Assembly (NCBI GenBank): GCA_945947715.1
Contig: CAMEYZ010000135.1
Span: 1-5,970, forward strand
Source of the DNA: an uncultured Clostridia bacterium
Lineage (GTDB): Bacteria > Bacillota > Clostridia > Oscillospirales > Ruminococcaceae
Direction: 5' to 3'
DNA: 5,970 bases
Shown in pieces: positions 1 to 5,970 of this stretch. The position numbers were made by a program, and so were the translations under genes. How positions within the stretch are numbered: position 1 is the first letter of the stretch; every line of letters begins with the position of its first letter. The notes under the pieces are model-generated. The model had not been told where the DNA came from. It saw only the letters and a program-made list of their open reading frames with translations, and made no database searches.

Positions 1-478
1 TGACCTCGTGATTACGAAAGGCCTTGACAGCCATAGCAACGGCAAGATAGGTCTTACCCGTTCCCGCAGGACCCACTCCCAGAACGATGGTATTGTTTTT
101 GATAGCCTCAACGTATTTTTTCTGTCCGAGAGTTTTTGCCTTGACGGTCTTGCCAGAATTAGTAACGCAGATAGCGCCGTCGGACAGCGCAACAGCTTCA
201 TGCTCCATGCCGTCGTCCACCAGAGAGAAAACATATCTGATGCTTTGTTCTGTCACCGACTCCCCTTTTGCTATCATATCAAGAAGAGCCTTCACAGCCG
301 AGCAGGCATGGATAACATTATCCTCGTCGCCGCTTATCTTGATATCGTTTCCCCTGCTTAGCACAGCCACATTGTACTGTCTCTGAATGAGATTAACATT
401 CTGGTCGTAATTACCGAACAGAGCGATGATATCCTCCATATTGTCAACATTTACCGTAAGCTCAAATCTATTATCCAT
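1..478 (-). CDS. phoH: PhoH family ATPase, N-terminal part (cut by left edge)
   Basis: This is the first 159 residues of a PhoH-like P-loop ATPase; the rest lies beyond the left edge. The family (about 320 residues in Bacillus) binds ATP and is linked to RNA metabolism, often next to ybeY, but its exact reaction is poorly defined. The N-terminal domain (about residues 1-100) has the usual family pattern, with ALFGNYDQNVNLI at 19-31 and SRGNDIKISG at 41-50. The ATPase domain begins near 115 with LGQKKYVEAI, and the Walker A motif GPAGTGKT is at 136-143. Walker B and the sensor regions are outside the window. The ATG at 476-478 is chosen because it matches the usual family start and has GGAG at 484-487, 5 bases upstream, with a second GGAGG at 491-495. 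No break is seen. Family assignment is very likely. Confidence 0.95.
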   Translation of the reverse strand, partial: MDNRFELTVNVDNMEDIIALFGNYDQNVNLIQRQYNVAVLSRGNDIKISGDEDNVIHACSAVKALLDMIAKGESVTEQSIRYVFSLVDDGMEHEAVALSDGAICVTNSGKTVKAKTLGQKKYVEAIKNNTIVLGVGPAGTGKTYLAVAMAVKAFRNHEV

Positions 479-646
479 TAACGCTCCAATCCTCCGAAAA
501 CAAGCTTCGAATAGGCATCTAAAAACATTTATACATTATCATTATAACACACAAATTTCGAAAAATAAAGCATTTGCAAAAAATTTATACTGGTATTTAA
601 CATATTTTTTACAAAATAATACCTATTTCGGAAACATATTCTATTA
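479..646. other. AT-rich spacer between cdd and phoH
   Basis: This stretch of 168 bases separates the cdd stop from the phoH start. It holds the extended -10 promoter described separately and the phoH ribosome binding sites. Short palindromes TTTCGAAA (556-563), AAGCTT (502-507) and TTCGAA (506-511) are present but are not recognisable operators. I see no GC-rich hairpin followed by a T run after cdd, so cdd transcripts may run into phoH. A plus-strand reading frame across this region is AT-rich, lacks family features and partly opposes phoH and cdd, so I do not count it as a gene. Confidence 0.6.
541..569 (-). promoter_or_regulatory. Probable promoter of phoH (extended -10)
   Basis: On the minus strand a perfect TATAAT hexamer (541-546) is preceded by TGT (547-549), giving an extended -10 element TGTTATAAT. 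The -35 region at 17 bases spacing (564-569, TTTATT) matches the consensus poorly, which extended -10 promoters tolerate. Transcription would begin near position 534, leaving a leader of about 55 bases before phoH. The site lies in the only long AT-rich spacer upstream of phoH, after the cdd stop codon. Assignment to sigma-A is inferred from sequence alone. Confidence 0.6.
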
Positions 647-1033
647 TCACAGGGAGAAGCTGTGAGGAAGAAGCTCATCAATGGTGTAGGAAATTATCTC
701 ACCGTCATTATTTTCCAGGAGCACGCGTATTTTCGGAGCAAATTCAGAGAGCACCTGTCTGCATATGCCGCAGGGATATGTTTCGCCGCCTGCACTGCTG
801 ACGATCGCTATAGCCTCAAAGCTGTGGCTGCCCTCGGAGACCGCCTTGAAAACAGCGGTGCGTTCTGCGCAGCATGCACAGCCATAGGACGAATTTTCGA
901 TATTACAGCCCGTGAATATCTTCCCCTGTGAGTCCAGCAGAGCCGCTCCCACATGAAAGCCCGAATAAGGCGCATACGCCCTGTCAAGCATGCTTTTTGC
1001 ACAGTCTATCAGTTCTCTGTCGGTCACATTCAT
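647..1033 (-). CDS. cdd: Cytidine deaminase (homotetrameric type)
   Basis: Cytidine deaminase hydrolyses cytidine and deoxycytidine to uridine and deoxyuridine plus ammonia, in cytoplasmic pyrimidine salvage. The 128-residue length is that of the small homotetrameric class, such as Bacillus Cdd. The zinc-site motifs are intact: CAERTA at 55-60 gives ligand C55 and proton shuttle E57, and PCGICRQ at 87-93 gives ligands C88 and C91. Three cysteine ligands are typical of this class. The nucleoside-binding segment TGCNIENSSYG (41-51) with N44 and E46 is present, and the C-terminal LLPHSF is a family signature. The ATG at 1031-1033 has GGAGG at 1041-1045, 7 bases upstream, an ideal site. The gene follows the terminator of the Clp unit, so it probably has its own promoter. 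In many Firmicutes cdd lies downstream of phoH-ybeY-dgkA; here it lies directly upstream of phoH. Confidence 0.97.
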   Translation of the reverse strand: MNVTDRELIDCAKSMLDRAYAPYSGFHVGAALLDSQGKIFTGCNIENSSYGCACCAERTAVFKAVSEGSHSFEAIAIVSSAGGETYPCGICRQVLSEFAPKIRVLLENNDGEIISYTIDELLPHSFSL

Positions 1034-1094
1034 AGTATATCCTCCGTATTTTTAAATTAATTACTCGTTCATAAAATGTTGATATAAATATGAT
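1034..1094. other. Leader region of cdd, no clear promoter
   Basis: This AT-rich spacer lies between the Clp terminator and cdd and must supply the cdd promoter if the terminator is efficient. The best candidate on the minus strand is TCAACA at 1077-1082 with TAATTT at 1054-1059 (17-base spacer). The -10 matches only 3 of 6 positions and would place the start almost on the ribosome binding site, so I do not call it. The GGAGG at 1041-1045 serves cdd. Confidence 0.4.
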
Positions 1095-1133
1095 AAAAAA
1101 GCGGTCCAAAGCATAAAAATGCAATCGGACCGC
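1095..1133 (-). terminator. Intrinsic terminator of the truA-to-Clp unit
   Basis: On the minus strand, five bases after the Clp stop codon, there is a perfect 7-bp stem GCGGTCC (1127-1133) with GGACCGC (1101-1107). An inner 4-bp stem GCAT (1119-1122) with ATGC (1111-1114) closes a TTTT loop, separated from the outer stem by a small asymmetric internal loop. Six T residues (1095-1100) follow directly. The T run exists on the minus strand only, so it terminates the leftward unit. This is a textbook Rho-independent terminator. Confidence 0.93.
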
Positions 1134-1138
1134 ATATT

Positions 1139-3490
1139 TTACTGCTGCTCAGAGCCGCTCTGCTCCTCGTCAAGATTTGTTTCGAGCACAAGCTCGTTTT
1201 TGCGTGAGGTCAGCTTTATTCTGTTTATGCTGCCCTCGGGAGATTCGACGATTTTCGAAGCGATCCTGTCCTCGATGTCCGTGCGGATAAGCTTGCGGAT
1301 ATCTCTTGCGCCGAATTTTCCGCCGAAAGCCTTGGAAGCGATGCAGGAGGCTGCTCTCTTGTCGTATTTGAAGGTAATGTTCTTTTCGAGAAGAGGGTCC
1401 TTCATCTCGTCCAGCATAAGGCAGGCAATATCCTTGAAATTTTCCTCGGTGAGCGGGTCGAATACGACCACCTCGTCCACTCGGCTCAAAAATTCGGGAC
1501 GGAGGAAATCGGACAGCGCCTTCATAGCCTTTTCCTTGGACATTTCGCCCTCAGTCTTGTTAAAGCCCAGGCTCAGCGTCTTGTCGGAGGAGCCCGCATT
1601 TGATGTCATACAGATGATAGTATTCTCAAAGCTTACGGAGCGTCCCTGTGCGTCGGTTACCCTGCCCTCGTCGAGTATCTGGAGCAGAATATTCATAACG
1701 TCCGGGTGAGCCTTTTCTATCTCATCGAAGAGCACCACGGAATAGGGTCTGCGGCGCACCTTTTCAGTAAGCTGACCTGCCTCATCGTAGCCCACATATC
1801 CCGGAGGTGAGCCGATAAGCTTAGAAACAGAGTGCTTCTCCATAAATTCGGTCATATCCAGTCTGATAAGCGGGTCGGTTCCGTCAAAGAGCTCGGAAGC
1901 GATGACCTTGACCAGCTCGGTCTTTCCCACGCCTGTGGGACCCACGAAGATAAACGATGCAGGACGTCTGCGCTTGTCAAGCTGTACTCTTGTTCTTCTG
2001 ATAGCCTTGCTGACAAGCTCCACGGCATTATCCTGACCGATGATGTGCTTTTTCAGATTATTTTCCAGATTGGAAAGCTTTTTATATTCAGTAGCAGATA
2101 TCTTGTTGGCAGGGATACCTGTCCAGAGCTCGATAACATAAGCGATATCGTTCTCGTCCACGAAAAGGCAGTTCGCCTTTTCACGGAGCTCGGAAAGCTC
2201 ATTCTGCTCCCGGAGCAGATCAGCCTTTGCTTCTGCGAGCTTTTCAAAGTCAGGCTCGATATCCTCTTCGATTTCCTTAAGTCTGACTTCAAGCTCTGCA
2301 ATCTTCTTTTCCGCCTTGTCGATAGCGGCAAGCTCAGCACTTCTTATGCTGCGGCAGGCGCAGGCCTCATCTAAAAGGTCTATAGCCTTGTCGGGCAGAT
2401 AGCGGTCGTTGATGTATCTTTCCGACAGAATAGCGCAGGTGCGCAGAAGCTCGTCGGAGATTTTCACCTTGTGATGCTCCTCGTAATATTTTCTGATGCC
2501 AAGGAGTATCTTATAGGTGTCCTCAATGGACGGTTCGCTGACTGTTACGGGCTGGAAGCGTCTTTCAAGAGCGCTGTCCTTTTCAATGTATTTTCTGTAC
2601 TCGGTAAAGGTGGTAGCGCCGATGACCTGTATTTCCCCTCTTGAAAGAGCGGGCTTTAAGATATTGGCAGCGTTCATGGAGCCATCTCCGCCATCACCGG
2701 TACCCACGAGAGTGTGTACCTCGTCGATGAACAGAATGATATTTCCCTCTTCCTTGACCTCGTCAACAAGACCCTTTACGCGGCTTTCAAACTGTCCTCG
2801 AAACTGAGTGCCTGCCACGAGAGCGGTAAGGTCGAGCAGATACACCTGCTTGTCGGCGATATGAAAGGGAACGTCGCCAGAAACTATCTTCTGAGCAATT
2901 CCCTCAGCCACAGCAGTCTTTCCGACGCCAGGCTCGCCTATAAGACAGGGATTGTTTTTCTGTCTGCGGGAGAGTATCTGGATAGTTCTCGCAATTTCCT
3001 TGTCTCTGCCGACGATATTGTCCAGCTTGCCCTCTCTTGCACGCTCGCTGAGATTGGTGCAGAAGCTGTCAAGGAATTTATGTTTTTTCTTCTTTTTATC
3101 ATCCTTTTTGGAATTTCTGCCATGAGTATCGGCTGACTTCGGAGCCTTGCTATCGTTCAGATCGCCATCAGCATTCCGAGCACTTTCCGCCTGTTCGAAA
3201 AAGGGTTTTATCTGACCGCTGAAAAGATTCTGTATAAAATTAGGGATAGCGCCTGTGCCGCCGTGTTCAAAGGAATCCCCGTCGAGACCTTCAGTAAATT
3301 CGGTCATGGAATCGGAATATTCCTCGATCTCATCGTCGGTAATGCCCATCTGCTGCATATATTCCTGCACCTGAGGAATACCCAGCTCCTTAGCACACAC
3401 AAGGCATAATCCCTCGTCGCGTTTTTCATTACCCTGCATAGTTGTTATAAAAACAACAGCCATTCTTTTTTTGCATCTGCTGCAAAGCAT
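1139..3490 (-). CDS. clpE: ClpE-like AAA+ unfoldase with N-terminal zinc finger
   Basis: A 783-residue HSP100/Clp ATPase that should unfold proteins and feed them to ClpP, or disaggregate them, in the cytoplasm. In place of the Clp_N double repeat of ClpC or ClpA, it starts with a zinc finger of ClpE/McsA type: CxxC at 3-6 and 29-32. A low-complexity linker (about 60-138) follows, ending in a lysine-rich run (128-138). AAA1 has Walker A GEPGVGKT at 185-192, Walker B ending D256-E257, and R310/R311 as likely arginine fingers. A charged coiled coil (about 384-438) corresponds to the M/UVR region. AAA2 has Walker A GPTGVGKT at 517-524, Walker B ending D589-E590, pore motif GYVG at 564-567 and sensor-2 GARD at 727-730. 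LGF at 641-643, in the loop that contacts ClpP in relatives, suggests a ClpP partner. The first pore loop has F230 where ClpC usually has tyrosine. The ATG has GGAGG at 3498-3502, 7 bases upstream. Bacillus ClpE is about 700 residues; the extra length is mostly linker. A generic ClpC label is the alternative, but the zinc finger favours ClpE. Confidence 0.93.
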   Translation of the reverse strand: MLCSRCKKRMAVVFITTMQGNEKRDEGLCLVCAKELGIPQVQEYMQQMGITDDEIEEYSDSMTEFTEGLDGDSFEHGGTGAIPNFIQNLFSGQIKPFFEQAESARNADGDLNDSKAPKSADTHGRNSKKDDKKKKKHKFLDSFCTNLSERAREGKLDNIVGRDKEIARTIQILSRRQKNNPCLIGEPGVGKTAVAEGIAQKIVSGDVPFHIADKQVYLLDLTALVAGTQFRGQFESRVKGLVDEVKEEGNIILFIDEVHTLVGTGDGGDGSMNAANILKPALSRGEIQVIGATTFTEYRKYIEKDSALERRFQPVTVSEPSIEDTYKILLGIRKYYEEHHKVKISDELLRTCAILSERYINDRYLPDKAIDLLDEACACRSIRSAELAAIDKAEKKIAELEVRLKEIEEDIEPDFEKLAEAKADLLREQNELSELREKANCLFVDENDIAYVIELWTGIPANKISATEYKKLSNLENNLKKHIIGQDNAVELVSKAIRRTRVQLDKRRRPASFIFVGPTGVGKTELVKVIASELFDGTDPLIRLDMTEFMEKHSVSKLIGSPPGYVGYDEAGQLTEKVRRRPYSVVLFDEIEKAHPDVMNILLQILDEGRVTDAQGRSVSFENTIICMTSNAGSSDKTLSLGFNKTEGEMSKEKAMKALSDFLRPEFLSRVDEVVVFDPLTEENFKDIACLMLDEMKDPLLEKNITFKYDKRAASCIASKAFGGKFGARDIRKLIRTDIEDRIASKIVESPEGSINRIKLTSRKNELVLETNLDEEQSGSEQQ

Positions 3491-3503
3491 CTCTTAACCT
3501 CCA

Positions 3504-3520
3504 GACATATAATTTATGTC
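3504..3520. repeat. Inverted repeat in front of the Clp gene, possible operator
   Basis: GACATA (3504-3509) and TATGTC (3515-3520) form perfect 6-bp arms around 5 bases. The repeat lies between the CvpA-family stop and the Clp ribosome binding site, one base before GGAGG, and covers the possible -10. It does not match CIRCE (HrcA) or the GGTCAAA-type direct repeat of CtsR. It could be an operator, a weak mRNA hairpin next to the ribosome binding site, or chance in AT-rich DNA. Confidence 0.4.
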
Positions 3521-3538
3521 ACATTATTCAGATGTCAA
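3511..3538 (-). promoter_or_regulatory. Possible internal promoter of the Clp gene
   Basis: On the minus strand a perfect TTGACA (3533-3538) is followed, after 16 bases, by TAAATT (3511-3516), which matches the -10 consensus at 4 of 6 positions. Transcription would begin near 3504, leaving a leader of only about 14 bases ahead of the Clp ATG with its GGAGG at 3498-3502. The TTGACA lies inside the last codons of the CvpA-family gene, so it may be a coding coincidence. An inverted repeat overlaps the -10 (listed separately). Confidence 0.35.
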
Positions 3539-4352
3539 ATAAATTATATATAAATTTGAATAATATCGTATTCTGTGCTGCTTCCTCGGATAAGAATCCG
3601 ATGCCGCCCGTAATGCCGATAATAAGCTTGACTATTATGACCACTGCGGAAAGCACCAGCAGCGCCCCGAACAGTCCCAGTACGCCTCCGAGCAGCCTGT
3701 CTGCTGACCTGACCAGCTCAATGCTTCTGACTGCCAGAACAGCCCTGACAGCAGCCCTTCCCACTATTGATATAACAATAAATGAAATGGTCCACAGTAC
3801 GTATTCTATGACCTTTACGACGATACCACGGACAGTTGTTTCCTCGATATACTCCGCAGCTGCGCGGGTATTGCCCTCGGTGATAAAGCGAAACAGGTCC
3901 GTTTTCATGTCATCGTAGACCATATCCTTTGAGACCGTGACCGGCATAGAATCGTCAAGCTCATACCTGAAGCTGTCGAACACAGGTTCAAGTACACTAT
4001 TTAGTTTATCACTTATTTCGGGATTAGTCAAGTCCTGTTGAACCACATAGTCCTCATTTTTTTCCGCTTCGGAGGATAATTCTTCATCTGTCGCTTCGGA
4101 AATAGCATTTTTCAGCTTTTCCTCCGTGTTTATGATAGTATTCTCAGCGGCGGAAATTATCGATTCCCTGCAGTATTCATCATATATCTGAAAGGAGAAC
4201 GCATTTGATATCAGAGCTGCACCGATTATTGCCAGCAAATAAACGGCAAACGTAAGAACAGTTTTAAGAAAGCCCTTGGATACGCCGTTTATGATGCCGC
4301 ATATCAGAACTGCCGCCGCAATAATGTCAAGAATGATATAACCTCTGTCCAT
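3528..4352 (-). CDS. CvpA family membrane protein
   Basis: A 274-residue polytopic membrane protein of the CvpA family, named for a role in colicin V production in E. coli; its biochemical function is unknown. Hydrophobic segments at about 4-22, 30-50, 177-197 and 220-248 give four likely membrane spans. The pattern G-x-x-K-G-F near 23-28 (GVSKGF) and the conserved segment ADRLLGGVLGL (217-227), just before the last span, support the family. Between spans 2 and 3 there is an acidic, largely hydrophilic region of about 125 residues (51-175), which makes the protein much longer than the roughly 160-residue E. coli CvpA. The topology favours this region lying outside the cell, but I cannot prove the orientation. 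The ATG has GGAGG at 4357-4361 with a short 4-base spacing. It begins 15 bases after the DUF5711-type gene and ends 37 bases before the Clp gene, so it is probably in one operon with both. Confidence 0.85.
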   Translation of the reverse strand: MDRGYIILDIIAAAVLICGIINGVSKGFLKTVLTFAVYLLAIIGAALISNAFSFQIYDEYCRESIISAAENTIINTEEKLKNAISEATDEELSSEAEKNEDYVVQQDLTNPEISDKLNSVLEPVFDSFRYELDDSMPVTVSKDMVYDDMKTDLFRFITEGNTRAAAEYIEETTVRGIVVKVIEYVLWTISFIVISIVGRAAVRAVLAVRSIELVRSADRLLGGVLGLFGALLVLSAVVIIVKLIIGITGGIGFLSEEAAQNTILFKFIYNLFDI

Positions 4353-4367
4353 CTGACCTCCGCTTTC

Positions 4368-5552
4368 TTAGTCGAAGCTGATGCGGTTTATTTCGTCATA
4401 TCCCATAAGGAAGAAATAATTGCCGATCTTGCAGAAATTCTCGTAGGAATCGGAAAGCTTTACGCTTGATATCTCCTGTCCCAGATTATTGTATGTATAG
4501 ATACCGCTGCCCGTAAGCACGTACACCATGCTGTTATAGGCGAAAATATGCTTAGCCTCTTCTGAAAGCTCCACTGTATGAGGATTTTCAAGATCAGAGC
4601 AGTCGGTTATCATAAGGCTGTATTTTCTGAGCAGCGAGTTTTCCATAAGCACAGCGCTAAGCTTGGAGGAGCAGCTGTAATCGGTTATCAGGTCTTCATA
4701 TTCATTTTCGAGGAGCTTATTTCCGTCGCTGTCGAAATATGCGCAGTGGGTATCGCCGATCATCATCACGTTTCCGTTTTCATCAATAGCCGTGCATACA
4801 GCAAGACAATCCACCTTTTCGGACTCCCATATCATTTCTGTACTGTTAAAGCTGAAACGGATAAGTCCCGACAGTACCTTGCCGCCCGAAGCGCCCAGTG
4901 TGGTTATAATACAGCCGCTGTTGTCGTTGAGGAAGGTCACATCAATGATGCGGCTGTCATAGCTCTTGTATGTAAAGATATTTTTTCCGTCAGCGTCGTA
5001 AATGTCCAGCTGAGCAAGATACTTGTCCGATTTGGTAACCACCGCTGCCAGATCGCTGCTGGAAAGCTCTGCCATAAGAATTGTCTGGTCGCAGGTCTTT
5101 TCGTAGATAGTCTTGTACTTGCTCTCAAGGCTGAAGCCGTTGCCGCCCAGGTCGTATATGAGAGCCTTTTTGTTAGATACCGTCAGTATGGGATTAGCGT
5201 AGGTATGTTGTTTTTCAATAACAGGCTCACCGTCCGCAGTATATACGAAAAACTTTGAATCGTCCAGAAAGGCAAAATAGTTGTCCATGGCCTTGAGCTG
5301 ATAATCCGAGCCGCCTGAAACTGCGATAGGAAATTTTCCCTCGGCAAGCTCGGCGTTTTCGGTGCTGTCGGAGACGGCGGGCACCTTTGTAAGTATACCG
5401 TCAAGGTAAGGGTACCAGCTGTCCTTGGTTAGAACAGCAATTACCACAAGCACCGCGACGGTAAGCACTGCGAAGAACTTTATGAGGAAATTCCTGCGGT
5501 TTTTGGATTTTTGACGTCGTCTGAGCTCGGAAACGTCATTTTCTATTGCCAC
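4368..5552 (-). CDS. DUF5711-type single-pass membrane protein
   Basis: A 394-residue protein of unknown function that resembles the DUF5711 family of Clostridia; I make this match by memory, without a profile search. Residues 1-21 are basic (LRRRQKSKNRR at 10-20), followed by one hydrophobic span at about 22-41. This predicts an inside-N signal anchor with a large extracellular domain. The outer part is a series of short beta-rich units with aspartate/glycine turns, such as YTADGEP, YDADGKN, IDENGN and FDSDGNK. The spacing suggests a beta-propeller-like fold, an inference from pattern only. Cysteines at 154, 214, 250, 253, 270, 294, 318 and 374 are scattered with no clear metal motif. Translation starts at GTG (5550-5552): the in-frame codon just before it is TAA, and no later start keeps the membrane anchor. 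It begins 14 bases after the truA stop and ends 15 bases before the CvpA-family gene. Confidence 0.82.
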   Translation of the reverse strand: MAIENDVSELRRRQKSKNRRNFLIKFFAVLTVAVLVVIAVLTKDSWYPYLDGILTKVPAVSDSTENAELAEGKFPIAVSGGSDYQLKAMDNYFAFLDDSKFFVYTADGEPVIEKQHTYANPILTVSNKKALIYDLGGNGFSLESKYKTIYEKTCDQTILMAELSSSDLAAVVTKSDKYLAQLDIYDADGKNIFTYKSYDSRIIDVTFLNDNSGCIITTLGASGGKVLSGLIRFSFNSTEMIWESEKVDCLAVCTAIDENGNVMMIGDTHCAYFDSDGNKLLENEYEDLITDYSCSSKLSAVLMENSLLRKYSLMITDCSDLENPHTVELSEEAKHIFAYNSMVYVLTGSGIYTYNNLGQEISSVKLSDSYENFCKIGNYFFLMGYDEINRISFD

Positions 5553-5561
5553 TTATACATT

Positions 5562-5566
5562 CCCCC
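5562..5566 (-). promoter_or_regulatory. Ribosome binding site deciding a GTG start
   Basis: On the minus strand GAGGGGG (GGGGG at 5562-5566) lies 9 bases before the GTG at 5550-5552 of the membrane protein gene and overlaps the region of the truA stop codon (5567-5569). An ATG at 5558-5560 is only one base from the G run and out of frame; it opens a five-codon frame ending in TAG at 5543-5545. The spacing and the immediate upstream in-frame TAA both favour GTG. Confidence 0.7.
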
Positions 5567-5970
5567 TCAGTAAAAGATTTTGTTCAGATATAGTCCGTGA
5601 GGCTGAGCGGTCCTGCCTGCGAGGGTCCTATTTCTGCCCTCTAAGATTTCCGGGATATCATCAGCGGAAAATTTCCCCTCGCTGACCGACAGCAGAGTCC
5701 CCGCCATTATCCTAACCATATTATACAAAAAACCGTCGCCTTTTACAACTAATTTCACAAGATTTTCATTTTTTATTATATCAAAATATTCGATAGTTCG
5801 CACAGGGTCGTCCTTCTGATTTGCAGTCCCGCAGAAGGAGGTGAAATCGTGGGTCCCTACAAAGTGAGAGGCTGCTTCACGCATTTCATCAAGCTTTAGC
5901 TCATAAGGGTAGTGAAGGGCCAGATCGGTAAAAAACGGGTCCTTGACCTCCCTGTTGAGGATAAGGTATC
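5567..5970 (-). CDS. truA: tRNA pseudouridine(38-40) synthase TruA, C-terminal part
   Basis: This is the last 133 complete codons of TruA, about half of a protein usually near 245-260 residues; the start lies beyond the right edge. TruA converts uridines 38, 39 and 40 of the tRNA anticodon arm to pseudouridine in the cytoplasm. The visible part begins in the YxILNR strand (YLILNREVKDPF) and continues through FVGTHDFTSFC, the GDGFLYNMVRIMAGTLL segment and the C-terminal AGRTAQPHGLYL, all hallmarks of the TruA family. The catalytic aspartate lies in the missing N-terminal half, so activity cannot be judged here. The visible reading frame is intact and open to the edge. It sits at the head of the visible operon, 14 bases before the DUF5711-type gene; any promoter is outside the window. 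Confidence 0.96.
   Translation of the reverse strand, partial: YLILNREVKDPFFTDLALHYPYELKLDEMREAASHFVGTHDFTSFCGTANQKDDPVRTIEYFDIIKNENLVKLVVKGDGFLYNMVRIMAGTLLSVSEGKFSADDIPEILEGRNRTLAGRTAQPHGLYLNKIFY

Noticed and set aside
600..646. Terminator after cdd
   Set aside because: Only a trivial CC/GG pairing around ATTTCG is found, and no GC-rich stem precedes a T run on the minus strand.
426..665. Plus-strand frame of 79 codons over the cdd-phoH spacer
   Set aside because: It starts inside the antisense of phoH, runs through promoter-like AT-rich DNA, and gives a low-complexity peptide rich in asparagine, tyrosine and phenylalanine with no family features.
1119..1709. Plus-strand open frame of 196 codons opposite the Clp gene
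   Set aside because: It is fully antisense to the strongly conserved AAA2 region of the Clp gene, is serine-rich in the manner of antisense frames, and has no recognisable domain.
3491..3545. CtsR or CIRCE heat-shock operator before the Clp gene
   Set aside because: Neither the GGTCAAA-type direct repeat of CtsR nor TTAGCACTC-N9-GAGTGCTAA is present. The repeat that is there has different arms.
4578..5258. Plus-strand open frame of 226 codons opposite the DUF5711-type gene
   Set aside because: It lies wholly antisense to a gene that has a clear membrane anchor, operon spacing and correct start context. Its long length is best explained by codon bias on the other strand.
1..5970. A mobile element, defence system, CRISPR array or other new system
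   Set aside because: No transposase, integrase, nuclease or reverse transcriptase, no direct repeat array and no terminal inverted repeats were seen. All six genes belong to chromosomal families and have no signs of recent transfer.

Overview
The window looks like an ordinary chromosomal stretch from a Gram-positive anaerobe of the class Clostridia, most likely Oscillospiraceae and near Ruminococcus. This is an inference. It rests on strong GGAGG ribosome binding sites, a ClpE-type zinc-finger Clp ATPase, a DUF5711-type gene beside a CvpA-family gene, moderate GC in genes with AT-rich spacers, and the overall feel of the proteins. There is no rRNA or other species marker, so the genus is not certain.

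All six genes lie on the minus strand and read from right to left. The first transcription unit is the 3' part of truA (tRNA pseudouridine synthase, cut by the right edge), a GTG-initiated single-pass membrane protein of DUF5711 type, a CvpA-family membrane protein, and a 783-residue ClpE-like AAA+ unfoldase. The gaps are 14, 15 and 37 bases, so these four are probably co-transcribed. The unit closes with a clear intrinsic terminator just after the Clp gene. The 37-base gap before the Clp gene also holds a perfect TTGACA box and a GACATA-N5-TATGTC inverted repeat, so the Clp gene may have its own regulated promoter.

Beyond the terminator lies cdd (cytidine deaminase) with its own ribosome binding site but no promoter I can call with confidence. 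An AT-rich spacer of about 170 bases follows, with an extended -10 promoter that probably drives phoH. The phoH gene is cut by the left edge shortly after its Walker A motif.

Functionally the genes cover tRNA modification (TruA), envelope proteins of unclear role (DUF5711, CvpA), protein quality control (ClpE-like unfoldase, probably working with a ClpP encoded elsewhere), pyrimidine salvage (Cdd) and a PhoH-type ATPase tied to RNA metabolism. I found no RNA genes, mobile elements, CRISPR arrays or long repeats, and no convincing new system. The points most worth a second look are the grouping of two membrane proteins with a zinc-finger Clp ATPase and the possible operator in front of that ATPase.
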